A stretch of 64,000 nt of DNA from Prevotella melaninogenica (GCF_018128065.1 NZ_CP072360.1:1306501-1370500); one strand, 5' to 3'; counted from the stretch's first letter, positions 28,531 to 37,128 are shown. Notes: generated by a model from the letters alone, not told the origin. Numbers and translations: made by a program.

Positions 28531-30540
28531 TTATTTCTTGGTATTGAGTAGTTTGGAAAGTTCCGGATCATCGGCAATCCGTTGCAACTCCCGTTCCACG
28601 ATGTCCCGCACATCCGTCTTTACCCGTTCGTAATTCGCCTTGATTTCCTGTTCCAACATATCCTCTCCGTTTTCATTCGTGAAGTCTGTCAGAATGGGTA
28701 TCGGGCGGTAAGCAGCCGTTTCCTTTGCAACTTTCGCATTGTCCACTACAATCTCACAGTGGAATATCTTCTGCTCGATACGTTCGGAGAAGTTATCTGC
28801 GACCGCTCCCACGAACATTCCCTGTGTGAGCGTGGAAATCTTGCTCTGCGGAATCAGGCTGTCCATCTGTGTGGAGATGGAAGTGGTCTTATCGCTACGG
28901 GTGATGCTCATGCTCTGCCGTTTCTGAAGCACCTTGCCAAACCTCTCTGAGAGCGTCTTTGCCGTTTCGCCGACCACCTGACCGGAGAAAATGTTTCCGA
29001 CAGTGTTCATCACCACGGCAGCTTCCTTGTCTCCATAATCGCGCTTCAGTTGCGAAAAGTCCTGAAAGCCCAAGCATACCGCCACTTTGTTGCTTCGTGC
29101 AGTGGCAATCAGATTGTCGAGCCCTTTGAAGTATATGGTAGGTAGCTCATCTATCAACACGGAACTTTTCAGCATTCCTTTCTTATTGATGAGCTTGACA
29201 ATGCGCGAATTATACAACCCCAATGCTGCTCCGTAGATATTCTGTCTGTCAGGGTTATTCCCTACACACAGGATTTTAGGCTCTTGGGGATTATTGATGT
29301 CGAGTGTGAAATCATCTCCTGTCATAATCCAATAGAGCTGCGGACTTATCATCCTTGACAAGGGTATCTTGGCGGAGGCTATCTGCCCTTGCAACTGGTC
29401 AGCCGCCCCTCCGAGCCAAGCGTCCATAAAAGGAGAAAGGTAATTCTCCAATTCGGGATAAGAAGTCAGTATTGGGAAAATGTCTTCATACTTACGGCAG
29501 AGAAACTCAATAGCGTGCGGAAAGGTACAGTATTTTCCTCCCTCGAAAATGCGGAGATACCAAATGATAGCGGCAAAGAGTACGATTGGCGACTCCACAA
29601 AGAAATCTCCTTGTTTCTGTACCCACGTCTTGTTAAGGTTGAGCATGATGGTGTACGCCGACTCGTAGGCATCTGAAATGTCGCTCATGAAATCGGGGTG
29701 TATCGGATTGCAACGGTGCGACCGCCGAGGGTCGTCGAAGTTGATCACGTAAAACTTCGGCTTGACTTTATATCCTTCCGAGTGATGCAGCAAATGATTG
29801 TACACAATCGTGGAGAGGTCGGGATATTTGAAGTCGTAGCAGTAGATGGCAAAACCTTTTTCGATTTGCTGCTTGATGAAATTATTGATGATGGCATAGG
29901 ACTTACCGCTGCCCGGCGTTCCCAAGACGGAGACAGCTCGGAAAGGATTGACCACGTTTATCCACCCCTTGTTCCATTTCTTGCGGTAATAGAATCGGGT
30001 CGGCAGATTGACCGAGTACTCGTTCTCCAAAAGTCTTGTCTCCTGCATAAAGGATTCATTCTCTTGATTGAAGACATCCTCCATCAGGTTGTTCTTCAAG
30101 AGTCGGCTCATATAGAGTCCCGCCATCAGCAGACAAACATAGCCTACGGTTATCGTAAAAGTATAGAGAGCCGTATTCGCCTCTATGGGCAGTGGCAAGG
30201 CAAGTATCCACCAATTGAGGAAGAAAAAGACAAAGCCGGCGCTCATGAATGCCCATATCTTCGACCACGTGATATGCTCCTCTTTCACACCCTTTGTACC
30301 CAAACAGGAAAGCCCCATCAGTACCAGCGCAAAGAGCTTGGTGTAAAGCATATTTCCAAATAGTCCCGCCGTGCGATGGAAATTCATCAGTATCCTGTCC
30401 ACCACACCGATGTTCAGCCCCCATAGTTTGATGGCTTCATAGCAATACCAATAGAGATGGGCAACCACCAGTATGATACTTACGGCACGCAGAAAATCCA
30501 TGATTTTCGCCAGTGCTCTCAAATCGTCTTCTTGTTGCAT
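28531..30540 (-). CDS. mobC: Type IV coupling protein (MobC/TraG-type ATPase)
   Basis: A 669-residue VirD4/TraG-type ATPase that brings the relaxase-DNA complex to the conjugation channel. Four membrane helices occupy about residues 15-145, followed by Walker A GTPGSGKS (207-214) and Walker B-like SSVLIDELPT. The C-terminal part contains the TraG conserved LGFQDFSQLKRDYG. In Bacteroidota ICEs this gene is called mobC and follows mobB and mobA, as here. The 186-base gap to mobB carries three palindromic operators at 22-bp steps (30586-30645). Confidence 0.93.
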   Translation of the reverse strand: MQQEDDLRALAKIMDFLRAVSIILVVAHLYWYCYEAIKLWGLNIGVVDRILMNFHRTAGLFGNMLYTKLFALVLMGLSCLGTKGVKEEHITWSKIWAFMSAGFVFFFLNWWILALPLPIEANTALYTFTITVGYVCLLMAGLYMSRLLKNNLMEDVFNQENESFMQETRLLENEYSVNLPTRFYYRKKWNKGWINVVNPFRAVSVLGTPGSGKSYAIINNFIKQQIEKGFAIYCYDFKYPDLSTIVYNHLLHHSEGYKVKPKFYVINFDDPRRSHRCNPIHPDFMSDISDAYESAYTIMLNLNKTWVQKQGDFFVESPIVLFAAIIWYLRIFEGGKYCTFPHAIEFLCRKYEDIFPILTSYPELENYLSPFMDAWLGGAADQLQGQIASAKIPLSRMISPQLYWIMTGDDFTLDINNPQEPKILCVGNNPDRQNIYGAALGLYNSRIVKLINKKGMLKSSVLIDELPTIYFKGLDNLIATARSNKVAVCLGFQDFSQLKRDYGDKEAAVVMNTVGNIFSGQVVGETAKTLSERFGKVLQKRQSMSITRSDKTTSISTQMDSLIPQSKISTLTQGMFVGAVADNFSERIEQKIFHCEIVVDNAKVAKETAAYRPIPILTDFTNENGEDMLEQEIKANYERVKTDVRDIVERELQRIADDPELSKLLNTKK

Positions 30541-30585
30541 AGTTTTTCGTTTAATTTCGTTCTTACTTTTATGATTGTTGAAATT

Positions 30586-30645
30586 GTCTTATAAGACTTT
30601 TCAAATTGTCTTATAGGACAATTTTAATTCCCTTATAAGAGAATT
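30586..30645. promoter_or_regulatory. Three palindromic operators at 22-bp spacing
   Basis: Palindromes GTCTTATAAGAC (30586-30597), ATTGTCTTATAGGACAAT (30605-30622) and AATTCCCTTATAAGAGAATT (30626-30645) have centres exactly 22 bases apart, so a dimeric protein would bind three times on one DNA face. They lie between mobB and the start of mobC at 30540. A repressor or relaxosome-binding site is inferred. Confidence 0.7.
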
Positions 30646-30726
30646 TGACACCTCTGATAATTCCTGATAATCAACATCTTACAATCTTCGTTTTTTTTTC
30701 TACACTTTAGAGATGGAAAATACGGT

Positions 30727-31962
30727 TTATAACCGAGGCTTCTTCTGTTTCTTCTTTCTCTGCATCCGTCTACGGAACTGTTCTTCCTCCCAATCCGTTC
30801 CGTTGGCTTCCATAGGCAAATCAAGAAGACCGCCCAAGAAGGAATTTTCTTCCGACGGGAGCGTATGAGATGCAGACTGATTTTCACCTTGAGGAGTATT
30901 AACAGAGAGTTCGGGATGCGGACGGTCGAACCACTCGGCAATAGCGTTTGCCGAAAGTTCCTTGCCCAATCTCGAGCCATTGATGACACAGCCGTTGTTA
31001 TGGTCTATAAAGGTGACACCATAGAGCCGCCCTTCCTCGTTCTCTCGGAAGATGACATCAATACCCCTGTGATGCAGGTTCCCCCTGAAATCCTCTCTTG
31101 TGGCAGAACGCTTCAATGCTCCGGCTACGATTGCTTTGGTCTTAGGAGCAAGATGCTTTTCCTTCAGTTTCTCCTTTGACGCCTTGAATCTATTTTGCAG
31201 AGCTTCATATCCGACAGACTTCCCAAAGAGAGAGGATTTAAATACTTTTCCGACTTTATTCCCCTTGTCATCCGTGGCAAAGTAGAGAAGTCCCATATAG
31301 GTTTTTCCGCGTATCTCTCCCTTAACCTCCTCCACACATATATTATAGGTGGAGAGCAAAGCACGGTATTCCTTAAAACTCGGACAATGGTAGAATTTTG
31401 CTGCCGGTTTGATAACCGAAGCCAGTTGCTTTTTAAGATTCTCTCCGTCGCCGTAGCAGACTTTTTGCAGGCGAAACACTTCTTTTTCCTTCCGCATTTG
31501 CGCAGGGATCAAACCGTACTTCTGTTCCAGTTCTTTGAGAATACGGGTACTGGTATAGAAATTATTACCATCGTTAATCTTCTTTCCCCGTTCATCGACA
31601 GCTAAGGTGACAATATGCAGGTGATGCCTGTCTATGTCTTCATGCTTATAAACGATAAAGGGTTGATTAGCGTAGCCCATCTTTTCGATATACTCCCGTG
31701 CGATGGCTGAGAACTGCTCATCGGTAAGTTTGTCATCGGGATGCGGATTCAAGGAGATATGTATAACCGGTTTCTTAGTGAGGACATGACTCGGCATATA
31801 TGCCATAAAGTCCTGCATACAGGCGGATATATCGTGTGTTCCATCAGCCGGAGAGAACACTTTGTTGGTCTCCAGAATCTTGGCAATGCCCTCATTTACT
31901 TTCTCTCCATTGTACGCCAACGCGCCGTAAAGGGAACTGCCATAGTTTATCTTTGCGACCAT
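30727..31962 (-). CDS. mobB: Relaxase/mobilization nuclease (MobB)
   Basis: A 411-residue relaxase that nicks oriT and pilots the single strand. The N-terminal domain shows candidate tyrosines (Y7, Y12, Y17) and the metal-binding histidine motif in HEDIDRHHLHIVT (His113, His114, His116). The C-terminus after about 300 is charged (RKKKQKKPR). It overlaps the mobA gene by 16 bases. Bacteroidota ICEs use this MobP/MobV-related relaxase class, known as MobB. Confidence 0.92.
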   Translation of the reverse strand: MVAKINYGSSLYGALAYNGEKVNEGIAKILETNKVFSPADGTHDISACMQDFMAYMPSHVLTKKPVIHISLNPHPDDKLTDEQFSAIAREYIEKMGYANQPFIVYKHEDIDRHHLHIVTLAVDERGKKINDGNNFYTSTRILKELEQKYGLIPAQMRKEKEVFRLQKVCYGDGENLKKQLASVIKPAAKFYHCPSFKEYRALLSTYNICVEEVKGEIRGKTYMGLLYFATDDKGNKVGKVFKSSLFGKSVGYEALQNRFKASKEKLKEKHLAPKTKAIVAGALKRSATREDFRGNLHHRGIDVIFRENEEGRLYGVTFIDHNNGCVINGSRLGKELSANAIAEWFDRPHPELSVNTPQGENQSASHTLPSEENSFLGGLLDLPMEANGTDWEEEQFRRRMQRKKKQKKPRL

Positions 31963-32360
31963 TTCTCTTGAAATTCACGGGTTAGATGTACGATTTCGCC
32001 TCCGACAGCCGCCAATTCGAGTGTCAGTTTCTCCAGTTGGGCAAGCATCGCAAAGGCTTTTTTCTCGGTGAAATTGCTCTTTAAGGCGACCACAGCTTGG
32101 TTATAATTCACCCCGACACTGCGAAATTGTCCGTACAAAGTCGTCAGTTTTTGATAGTAATCAAGCAGTGAACGATCTACTTTTATCACTCGGAAAGTCT
32201 CATCAAAGACCCTTGCCTTGATGAAAACAGCCCTGTTCGGGACACCTGACTGTTCATAAAGCGTCAGGAAACGCGCAAACTCCGTGTCCGTAAACCGAAC
32301 CATGCAACAATGGCTGGCTTTCTCTTTTTTCAGGGGTCTCCCCACATGTCTCTTTGTCAT
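31947..32360 (-). CDS. mobA: Relaxosome accessory protein (MobA)
   Basis: A 137-residue protein with an N-terminal ribbon-helix-helix-like segment (MVRFTDTEFARFLTLYEQSGV) after a basic start (KRHVGRPLKKEKA), then helices ending in a coiled stretch. It is the typical MobA of Bacteroidota conjugative elements, expected to bind oriT and help the relaxase. The start is preceded by the leader motif CACTAAAATCCAAAGTAAA. The region upstream (32361-32560) is the expected oriT. Confidence 0.85.
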   Translation of the reverse strand: MTKRHVGRPLKKEKASHCCMVRFTDTEFARFLTLYEQSGVPNRAVFIKARVFDETFRVIKVDRSLLDYYQKLTTLYGQFRSVGVNYNQAVVALKSNFTEKKAFAMLAQLEKLTLELAAVGGEIVHLTREFQEKWSQR

Positions 32361-32560
32361 TTTACTTTGGATTTTAGTGTTTCACGGCATCACCGGCATT
32401 CAAGACAAGGCATTCTCTCTTCCAAGAAAAAACGACTTCGGAGTTTTTTCAGCCCTCTGCAAGAGCAAGAGTTCTGAGTTACCGAATTTATTTCGAGTAA
32501 CGCAGGACATATCTTGCTATTTGCTCCGGCGCAAATAAATCCGTCCGCGAAGGACGGAAG
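32361..32560. other. Candidate origin of transfer (oriT) region
   Basis: The noncoding 200 bases upstream of mobA contain three hairpins: GAAAAAAC/GTTTTTTC (32426-32450), ATTTGC/GCAAAT (about 32519-32536) and CCGTCC/GGACGG (about 32541-32557). An oriT just upstream of mobA is the rule in this family. The nic site cannot be identified by eye. Confidence 0.5.
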
Positions 32561-32680
32561 TCGAGTCCCTCAAAAAAGAACGCTTTATGCCTCGAAGGCT
32601 TCGGCTTACCGCTTGGGTGCAAAGTTACTAAGCGTTGTGCCTAAATCACTTACCTCTTACGGAGCCACAAATACGCAAAT

Positions 32681-32744
32681 CGAAGCCACAAGTACGCAGT
32701 TAGCAAAAAGGGCAGAAACAAGGGGATAAAGGCTTCTATATTTG
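32681..32744 (+). promoter_or_regulatory. Promoter with operator copy 3 of the ICE regulon
   Basis: The operator (reverse complement, CGAAGCCACAAGTACGCAGT, 32681-32700) is followed after 36 bases by the -7 box TATATTTG (32737-32744), reading toward the ParA/DUF3408 genes. A second, weaker half-site GCCACAAATACGCA lies 21 bases upstream (32664-32677), suggesting tandem binding. Confidence 0.65.
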
Positions 32745-33156
32745 CCCCGTCAAACAGGTGTTTGCAGGTTGGTGGACATACCTGCCTGCCCAAGTCTGAA
32801 AACCTGTCCGCAGCCATTTGAACAGACAATTACGGAAATGGAAATAGGAATGAGAATGTGTACAAGTTATTGCACCCGTCACCCCTCACACCCTTGCGCA
32901 AGGGTACAAGTGTGGACATATGGATGGGTGGACGTGTGCAAGTATGCCTCCCGTCATATAGCTCCACCCTTATACAGGGAGGGACATATCCCGAAAGGCA
33001 GGTCTATGTTCCCTTATCGGAATACCTCGCCGTATGTCTGTCCGGGGATTTATTCCCTCACAGACTCATTTCCATATCTGCCTTTTCAAGGAAACAAGCC
33101 AAGGCGTGCATGCGCCTTTCCTCACATATATGTAGAACCATTAAACAGAAAATGAA
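32745..33156 (+). other. Long leader before the ParA operon
   Basis: If transcription starts after the -7 box at 32737, about 400 bases precede the ParA start codon. Open frames here lack family resemblance and have unusual composition, so I do not call a gene. A perfect 16-base palindrome, ACCCTTGCGCAAGGGT, lies at 32890-32905. A regulatory leader is possible. Confidence 0.45.
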
Positions 33157-33939
33157 ATGAAAAAGAAACCTGTTTTCATTGCCTTCTCCACCCAAAAGGG
33201 CGGTGTCGGCAAAACGACCTTTACGGTCTTGGCGGCAAGTTACCTGCACTATGCCTGCGGGTATAACCTTATTGTGGTGGATTGCGACTATCCGCAATTC
33301 AGCATCAATGCCATGCGTCAGCGTGACGCACAGGGCGTGGATCGCAACCCCGCACTGCAAGAATTGGCAGCCACCCAATTCTCCGAGTTACAAAAGCCTA
33401 CGTACACCATCCTTTGTGCCACGGCAGAGGCAGCCGTGGATACGGTCAGGGAATATCTGGACACGCACGAGCCGGATACGGATTTCGTCTTTTTTGACCT
33501 GCCCGGAACCATCAACAATGACGGTGTGCTGACCACTCTCTCCGGTATGGATTACATTTTCACACCCATCTCCGCCGACCGTATATCCTTGGAAAGCACG
33601 CTGAGCTTTTCAGCCATCATCAAGGATGCGATAACCGACAATACAGACACTGCCAACAAAGGGATCTACCTCTTTTGGAACATGGTGGACGGCAGAGAGA
33701 AAACACCCCTCTATGCGATGTATGAAAAGGTCATTGCCGATTTGGGACTTCCCATCTTAAAAACGGCAGTCCCCAATACGACCCGCTACAAAAAGGAGGT
33801 AATGGAGGAGGGTACGACCCTCTTCCGTTCAACCATCTTTCCCGCCTCTCGCACGCTGCTTAGAGGCAGTCGTCTGAAAGAGCTTGTGGAGGAAATCTTG
33901 TCCATCGTAAAACCTGAAGCATATGGTAGGAAAGAATAA
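33157..33939 (+). CDS. ParA-family ATPase
   Basis: A 260-residue deviant Walker ATPase: KGGVGKTTFTV near residues 14-24, VVDCDYPQ near 40, and FFDLPGT near 112. Such proteins partition plasmids or, in ICEs, may support maintenance or positioning of the transfer apparatus. It begins the rightward block that leads to the tra operon and overlaps the following DUF3408 gene by 17 bases, implying translational coupling. A second ParA-like gene lies at 35353. No ParB is visible; DUF3408 proteins may serve as DNA-binding partners (inference). Confidence 0.92.
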   Translation: MKKKPVFIAFSTQKGGVGKTTFTVLAASYLHYACGYNLIVVDCDYPQFSINAMRQRDAQGVDRNPALQELAATQFSELQKPTYTILCATAEAAVDTVREYLDTHEPDTDFVFFDLPGTINNDGVLTTLSGMDYIFTPISADRISLESTLSFSAIIKDAITDNTDTANKGIYLFWNMVDGREKTPLYAMYEKVIADLGLPILKTAVPNTTRYKKEVMEEGTTLFRSTIFPASRTLLRGSRLKELVEEILSIVKPEAYGRKE

Positions 33940-34351
33940 AGGGGCGATAGATCCCGTCGCTATCCGGGAATTGATTTCACAGGGTATCCCGATGAAAAAG
34001 AAAGAGAGCGAGATGATACCCCCTCCCACAGTCGAAGAGGAGGATGAGTCTGTTTCGGAAATACAGAAAGAGGCTTTGGAAGAACCACAACTACCCATCC
34101 GAACACGTCGCAAGAATCCCGCCAAAGGAGATTACATCTCACTCTTCATGCACCGCAATGACCTGTATGACCGCAAGGCAATCTACATCTCCAAAGAGTT
34201 GCAGGACAAACTGTCGGAAATCGTCCTCTTCATCCGAAAGAGAGAGATGACATTGGGTATGTACGTGGAAAACATCCTTCTCAAACATTTGGAGGACTAC
34301 AAGGAAGAAATCAACCGATTAAGTGAAAAGAACTTCAAGAAATTATTGTGA
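33923..34351 (+). CDS. DUF3408 family protein
   Basis: A 142-residue protein with an acidic/proline-rich N-terminal half and a C-terminal conserved domain (about 75-140): DRKAIYISKELQDKLSEIV followed by LGMYVENILLKHLEDY. The latter resembles a ribbon-helix-helix DNA-binding fold. It overlaps the ParA gene and is followed at once by a paralogue, the usual ParA-DUF3408-DUF3408 order in these elements. The role as ParB-like partner is inferred. Confidence 0.83.
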   Translation: MVGKNKGAIDPVAIRELISQGIPMKKKESEMIPPPTVEEEDESVSEIQKEALEEPQLPIRTRRKNPAKGDYISLFMHRNDLYDRKAIYISKELQDKLSEIVLFIRKREMTLGMYVENILLKHLEDYKEEINRLSEKNFKKLL

Positions 34352-34352
34352 T

Positions 34353-34730
34353 ATGAAACAGAAAAAAGATCGACCAATGACAGGTCATAAGTCCTGCAGA
34401 GAACGAAAAAGCGTCTCTTCAAAAGTAACCATCCGTAACTCCACCACGCTCATCGAACATTCCGAGGGACACCCTACAGGTCTCCTTCAGGAAGAGAGAA
34501 GCGATTACGAAACCGCCTTTCTTCAACCCCTGAACATTGGAGACCGAAAGGGCGTGTTCATTTCCAAAAAGACACAGGAAGAGATTTCCGAAATCGTCTA
34601 TGTGGCAGCCGCAGGCAAACTGACGATTGGGGCATTCGTAGAACATATTCTCCGGCATCACTTAGAGAACTATCATGATGAGATAGATGCCTTGTTCGAA
34701 CAACAGTTCCGTAAACGTTTCGAGCGATGA
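34353..34730 (+). CDS. DUF3408 family protein, second copy
   Basis: A 125-residue paralogue of the preceding gene. I chose ATG at 34353 (MKQKKDRPMTGHK), one base after the upstream stop, rather than an earlier in-frame ATG that would overlap more. The basic N-terminus leads to the conserved part DRKGVFISKKTQEEISEIV and IGAFVEHILRHHLENY, parallel to its neighbour. The 4-base overlap with the next gene indicates coupling. Confidence 0.83.
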   Translation: MKQKKDRPMTGHKSCRERKSVSSKVTIRNSTTLIEHSEGHPTGLLQEERSDYETAFLQPLNIGDRKGVFISKKTQEEISEIVYVAAAGKLTIGAFVEHILRHHLENYHDEIDALFEQQFRKRFER

Positions 34731-35323
34731 AGCAGGTGATTGTTATTCTGCTGTCGGTAGGCTTAGCCTATCTCGGCAGCGTACAGGTCGTCCGCTTTCT
34801 ATACGGGCGCTATTGGAGTGCCGTGAGACTCTATCGTGACTTGCAACTCTTTTTCAGGGAACGGGGCAAGGGCAAAGTCGTCGTCACCATCCGTATCCCC
34901 CAAAAGGAATCCTCCCAAGAGGAGAATGTCCTTTTAGCCGAGTTGCCCATTGAGACCGAAAAAGAGGAATCACAGGATGAGAACCCAGACTCCGGAGGGT
35001 TGAAAGAAAACGCTCCCGTCATTCCCGAAGAAGAGGATTATGTATTGGTGGAAGTCCAAGGTGAAAGCCACTCCTTTTCGGAAAGCATCACAGCGGAAGA
35101 GCTGCAACAAATGGGTAATGTCCTCTCTTGCAAAAATGCTCCGATAGAGGAAGCTGCGAAAGCCGCTGAAACCATCTATAAGATACACGACTCCCCTATG
35201 TTCCAAGCGATTAAGAAAGCGGCCGGGGAACGTGTCCGCGAGCTGCTGGAGCGCGTTGCCGAAGAAGCTCCGAAAGAGGTTCAGTCAGGCAACTTCGATT
35301 ACAAACGATTTATCAAGACATAG
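34727..35323 (+). CDS. Conserved ICE membrane-anchored protein
   Basis: A 198-residue protein with one N-terminal membrane helix (VIVILLSVGLAYLGSVQVV), a short basic stretch and then a strongly acidic, probably cytoplasmic, region (EKEESQDENPDSG) and a helical C-terminus. It matches the class of small proteins found between the ParA/DUF3408 genes and the tra operon in CTnDOT-like elements. I do not recognise a biochemical function. It starts four bases before the previous stop. Confidence 0.7.
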   Translation: MKQVIVILLSVGLAYLGSVQVVRFLYGRYWSAVRLYRDLQLFFRERGKGKVVVTIRIPQKESSQEENVLLAELPIETEKEESQDENPDSGGLKENAPVIPEEEDYVLVEVQGESHSFSESITAEELQQMGNVLSCKNAPIEEAAKAAETIYKIHDSPMFQAIKKAAGERVRELLERVAEEAPKEVQSGNFDYKRFIKT

Positions 35324-35352
35324 TATTCACCCACTCAAAGAAAAGAGAAAAT

Positions 35353-36093
35353 ATGAGTAAACCCATTTATCTCGCCATCGCTTCCCCCAAGGGAGGTGTC
35401 GGCAAAACCTCGCTTACGGTACTTGCCGCAAGCATTCTGCATTACCACAGAGGATGCGATGTCGCCGTCGTGGATTGCAACCATCCCGTCTATACCATCG
35501 CCCGTCTGCGGCAACAAGAGTCGGAAGAACTGAATCATCAAAACCTGATGCGTCTGAAGCATCGGGCATCCTATGCTCCTTATCCGATTATCTGCGCTCC
35601 GGCGCGGGAAGCCCTGAACCGGGTGGAGCGACACTGTGCGGACAATCCTCCTCGCTGCATCCTCTTCGACCTCCCTCCATTGATGCGTACCGAAGGGACG
35701 GTGGAGCTGCTTTCAGCAATGGATGCCGTCGTCTTTCCCGTTACGGGCAGTCCGATGGATATGGAAGCCGTCCGCCATTTCATAGACATCTTGGGAGAGC
35801 AGATACTGACGATGGGCAAAGGCAATATCAAGGAGCTTTACCTGCTTCGCAATATGACACAGGCTTGGGAACGTGAGGAAGCCGACGAACGCTGCCGCAC
35901 CCTTGGCGATGAAACGGGAGTCCTCTTGATGCAGACCTCATTGAGCCACTCCCGTTTGTATCGTCCGCTGCTTTCCGAACGCAGAAGAGGGGTATGCACC
36001 CTCTTCCCACCCCACGGAGGGAAGTTGAGCAGGCTCTGTATTGAGTTAGGTAATGAGCTTCACGAAATCCTGCAACGCCTATGTACCGAATAG
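35353..36093 (+). CDS. traA: Second ParA-like ATPase (TraA-type)
   Basis: A 246-residue ATPase with the deviant Walker A KGGVGKTSLTV (about 13-23), VVDCNHP near 41 and LFDLPPL near 108. It is related to but diverged from the ATPase at 33157. In CTnDOT-type elements a ParA-like protein opens the tra region and is called traA; the symbol is used by position. The stop overlaps the next gene by 13 bases. Confidence 0.85.
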   Translation: MSKPIYLAIASPKGGVGKTSLTVLAASILHYHRGCDVAVVDCNHPVYTIARLRQQESEELNHQNLMRLKHRASYAPYPIICAPAREALNRVERHCADNPPRCILFDLPPLMRTEGTVELLSAMDAVVFPVTGSPMDMEAVRHFIDILGEQILTMGKGNIKELYLLRNMTQAWEREEADERCRTLGDETGVLLMQTSLSHSRLYRPLLSERRRGVCTLFPPHGGKLSRLCIELGNELHEILQRLCTE

Positions 36094-36683
36094 TCCTTGT
36101 CCTTCTCTTGCTCTACCTTTTGTGGTTGCTTCTTTTTCTCTTGTATGAGGGGAAAAGAAGAAAAAAGAGAACACCCCCAAAAGAGCCTTTTCAAACGGTC
36201 AATGAAGCCGAAATCATCGGTAAAAGTCACTTCAAACTCAGCCACTCGACGCCACAAGTACGCAGTTATCCAAAAGGCGAGGCAGAAGCAAAAAAGGCTT
36301 CTATATTTGCCCTCGAAAATGGACAAGAGCCATCGGAAGAGCCAGATGATCTGCCCGACATAGACGAGATTCCTTTAGTGTATGAATCTTCGGATGCTCC
36401 ATCCTTTGAAGAAGAGGAAGATGAAGAACTTCCCGTATCGGGAGAAAGCGAATATGCCACGGGAATTGATTTTGAACGGGTGCTGGAAGCCTTGGCGGTC
36501 ATTCACCGAAATGCCTCTTCCATAGCGGAGCGACAAAGGGCCGGTGAGACATTGACCGAATTGGAAGGCACTCGTCTGATGGAAACACTCCGAAGCGACA
36601 AAGTTCGTTCTTCCACGATAGACGATATTGTCCGCAACCGTTTTGAAGAGCTTTATGTTCCTTCTGACGGCAGGGACAAATAG
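36081..36683 (+). CDS. ICE transfer-region membrane protein (TraD-position)
   Basis: A 200-residue protein: N-terminal helix (IVLVLLLLYLLWLLLFLL), basic cap, an acidic middle (EEEEDEELP) and a C-terminal helical domain (FERVLEALAVIHRNASSIA). Similar proteins occupy the slot before traE in Bacteroidota ICEs. The gene contains operator copy 4 and a -7 box inside its coding region (36247-36309), which encode part of an apparently nonconserved linker (STPQVRSYPKG). The function is unknown. Confidence 0.72.
   Translation: MYRIVLVLLLLYLLWLLLFLLYEGKRRKKRTPPKEPFQTVNEAEIIGKSHFKLSHSTPQVRSYPKGEAEAKKASIFALENGQEPSEEPDDLPDIDEIPLVYESSDAPSFEEEEDEELPVSGESEYATGIDFERVLEALAVIHRNASSIAERQRAGETLTELEGTRLMETLRSDKVRSSTIDDIVRNRFEELYVPSDGRDK
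36247..36309 (+). promoter_or_regulatory. traEp: Intragenic promoter with operator copy 4
   Basis: The operator reverse complement CGACGCCACAAGTACGCAGT (36247-36266) lies 35 bases before the -7 box TATATTTG (36302-36309). The whole segment, including AAAGGCTTCTATATTTGCCC, resembles 32681-32747. It lies inside the previous gene and points to traE, 520 bases downstream, so it probably drives the tra operon. Confidence 0.6.
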
Positions 36684-36828
36684 TAACAAACCCATTAAAC
36701 AGTCAAAGACGATGAAAGAAAAAGAGTACGGCTGACCCCAAGAGAGCCACCACTAACATCCGAAAGTAACAACAGTATTCACCCGTCGGAAGGATATATC
36801 CAATCCTCTCGGCACAAAACAAAGATTT

Positions 36829-37128
36829 ATGACCAAAAGACATTTTCTTATCGCAGCTGTTCTGCTGCTTTCCATTTCCTCTGCCTTTGCCCAAGGCAAC
36901 GGCTTGTCGGGCATCAACCAAGCCACCAACATGGTAACTTCCTATTTCGACCCAGCCACGAAACTCATCTACGCCATCGGCGCAGTCGTGGGACTTATCG
37001 GAGGGGTAAAGGTCTATTCAAAGTTCTCGTCCGGAGATCCCGACACCTCGAAGACCGCCGCGAGCTGGTTCGGAGCCTGTATCTTCCTTATCGTGGCAGC
37101 CACCATTTTAAGAAGTTTCTTCCTCTAA
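36829..37128 (+). CDS. traE: Conjugation protein TraE (DUF4134)
   Basis: A 99-residue protein with a signal peptide (LLLSISSAFAQ) and two membrane helices (LIYAIGAVVGLIGGVKVY and GACIFLIVAATILRSFF), the VirB2/pilin-like TraE of Bacteroidota type IV secretion. It is the first of the twelve-gene tra operon. The 145-base gap before it holds the leader motif CCACCACTAACATCCGAAAG and no hairpin. It is followed five bases later by traF. Confidence 0.9.
   Translation: MTKRHFLIAAVLLLSISSAFAQGNGLSGINQATNMVTSYFDPATKLIYAIGAVVGLIGGVKVYSKFSSGDPDTSKTAASWFGACIFLIVAATILRSFFL

Noticed and set aside
32742..33155. Overlapping reading frames upstream of ParA
   Set aside because: Odd composition, no family resemblance, one runs into the ParA start; treated as leader.
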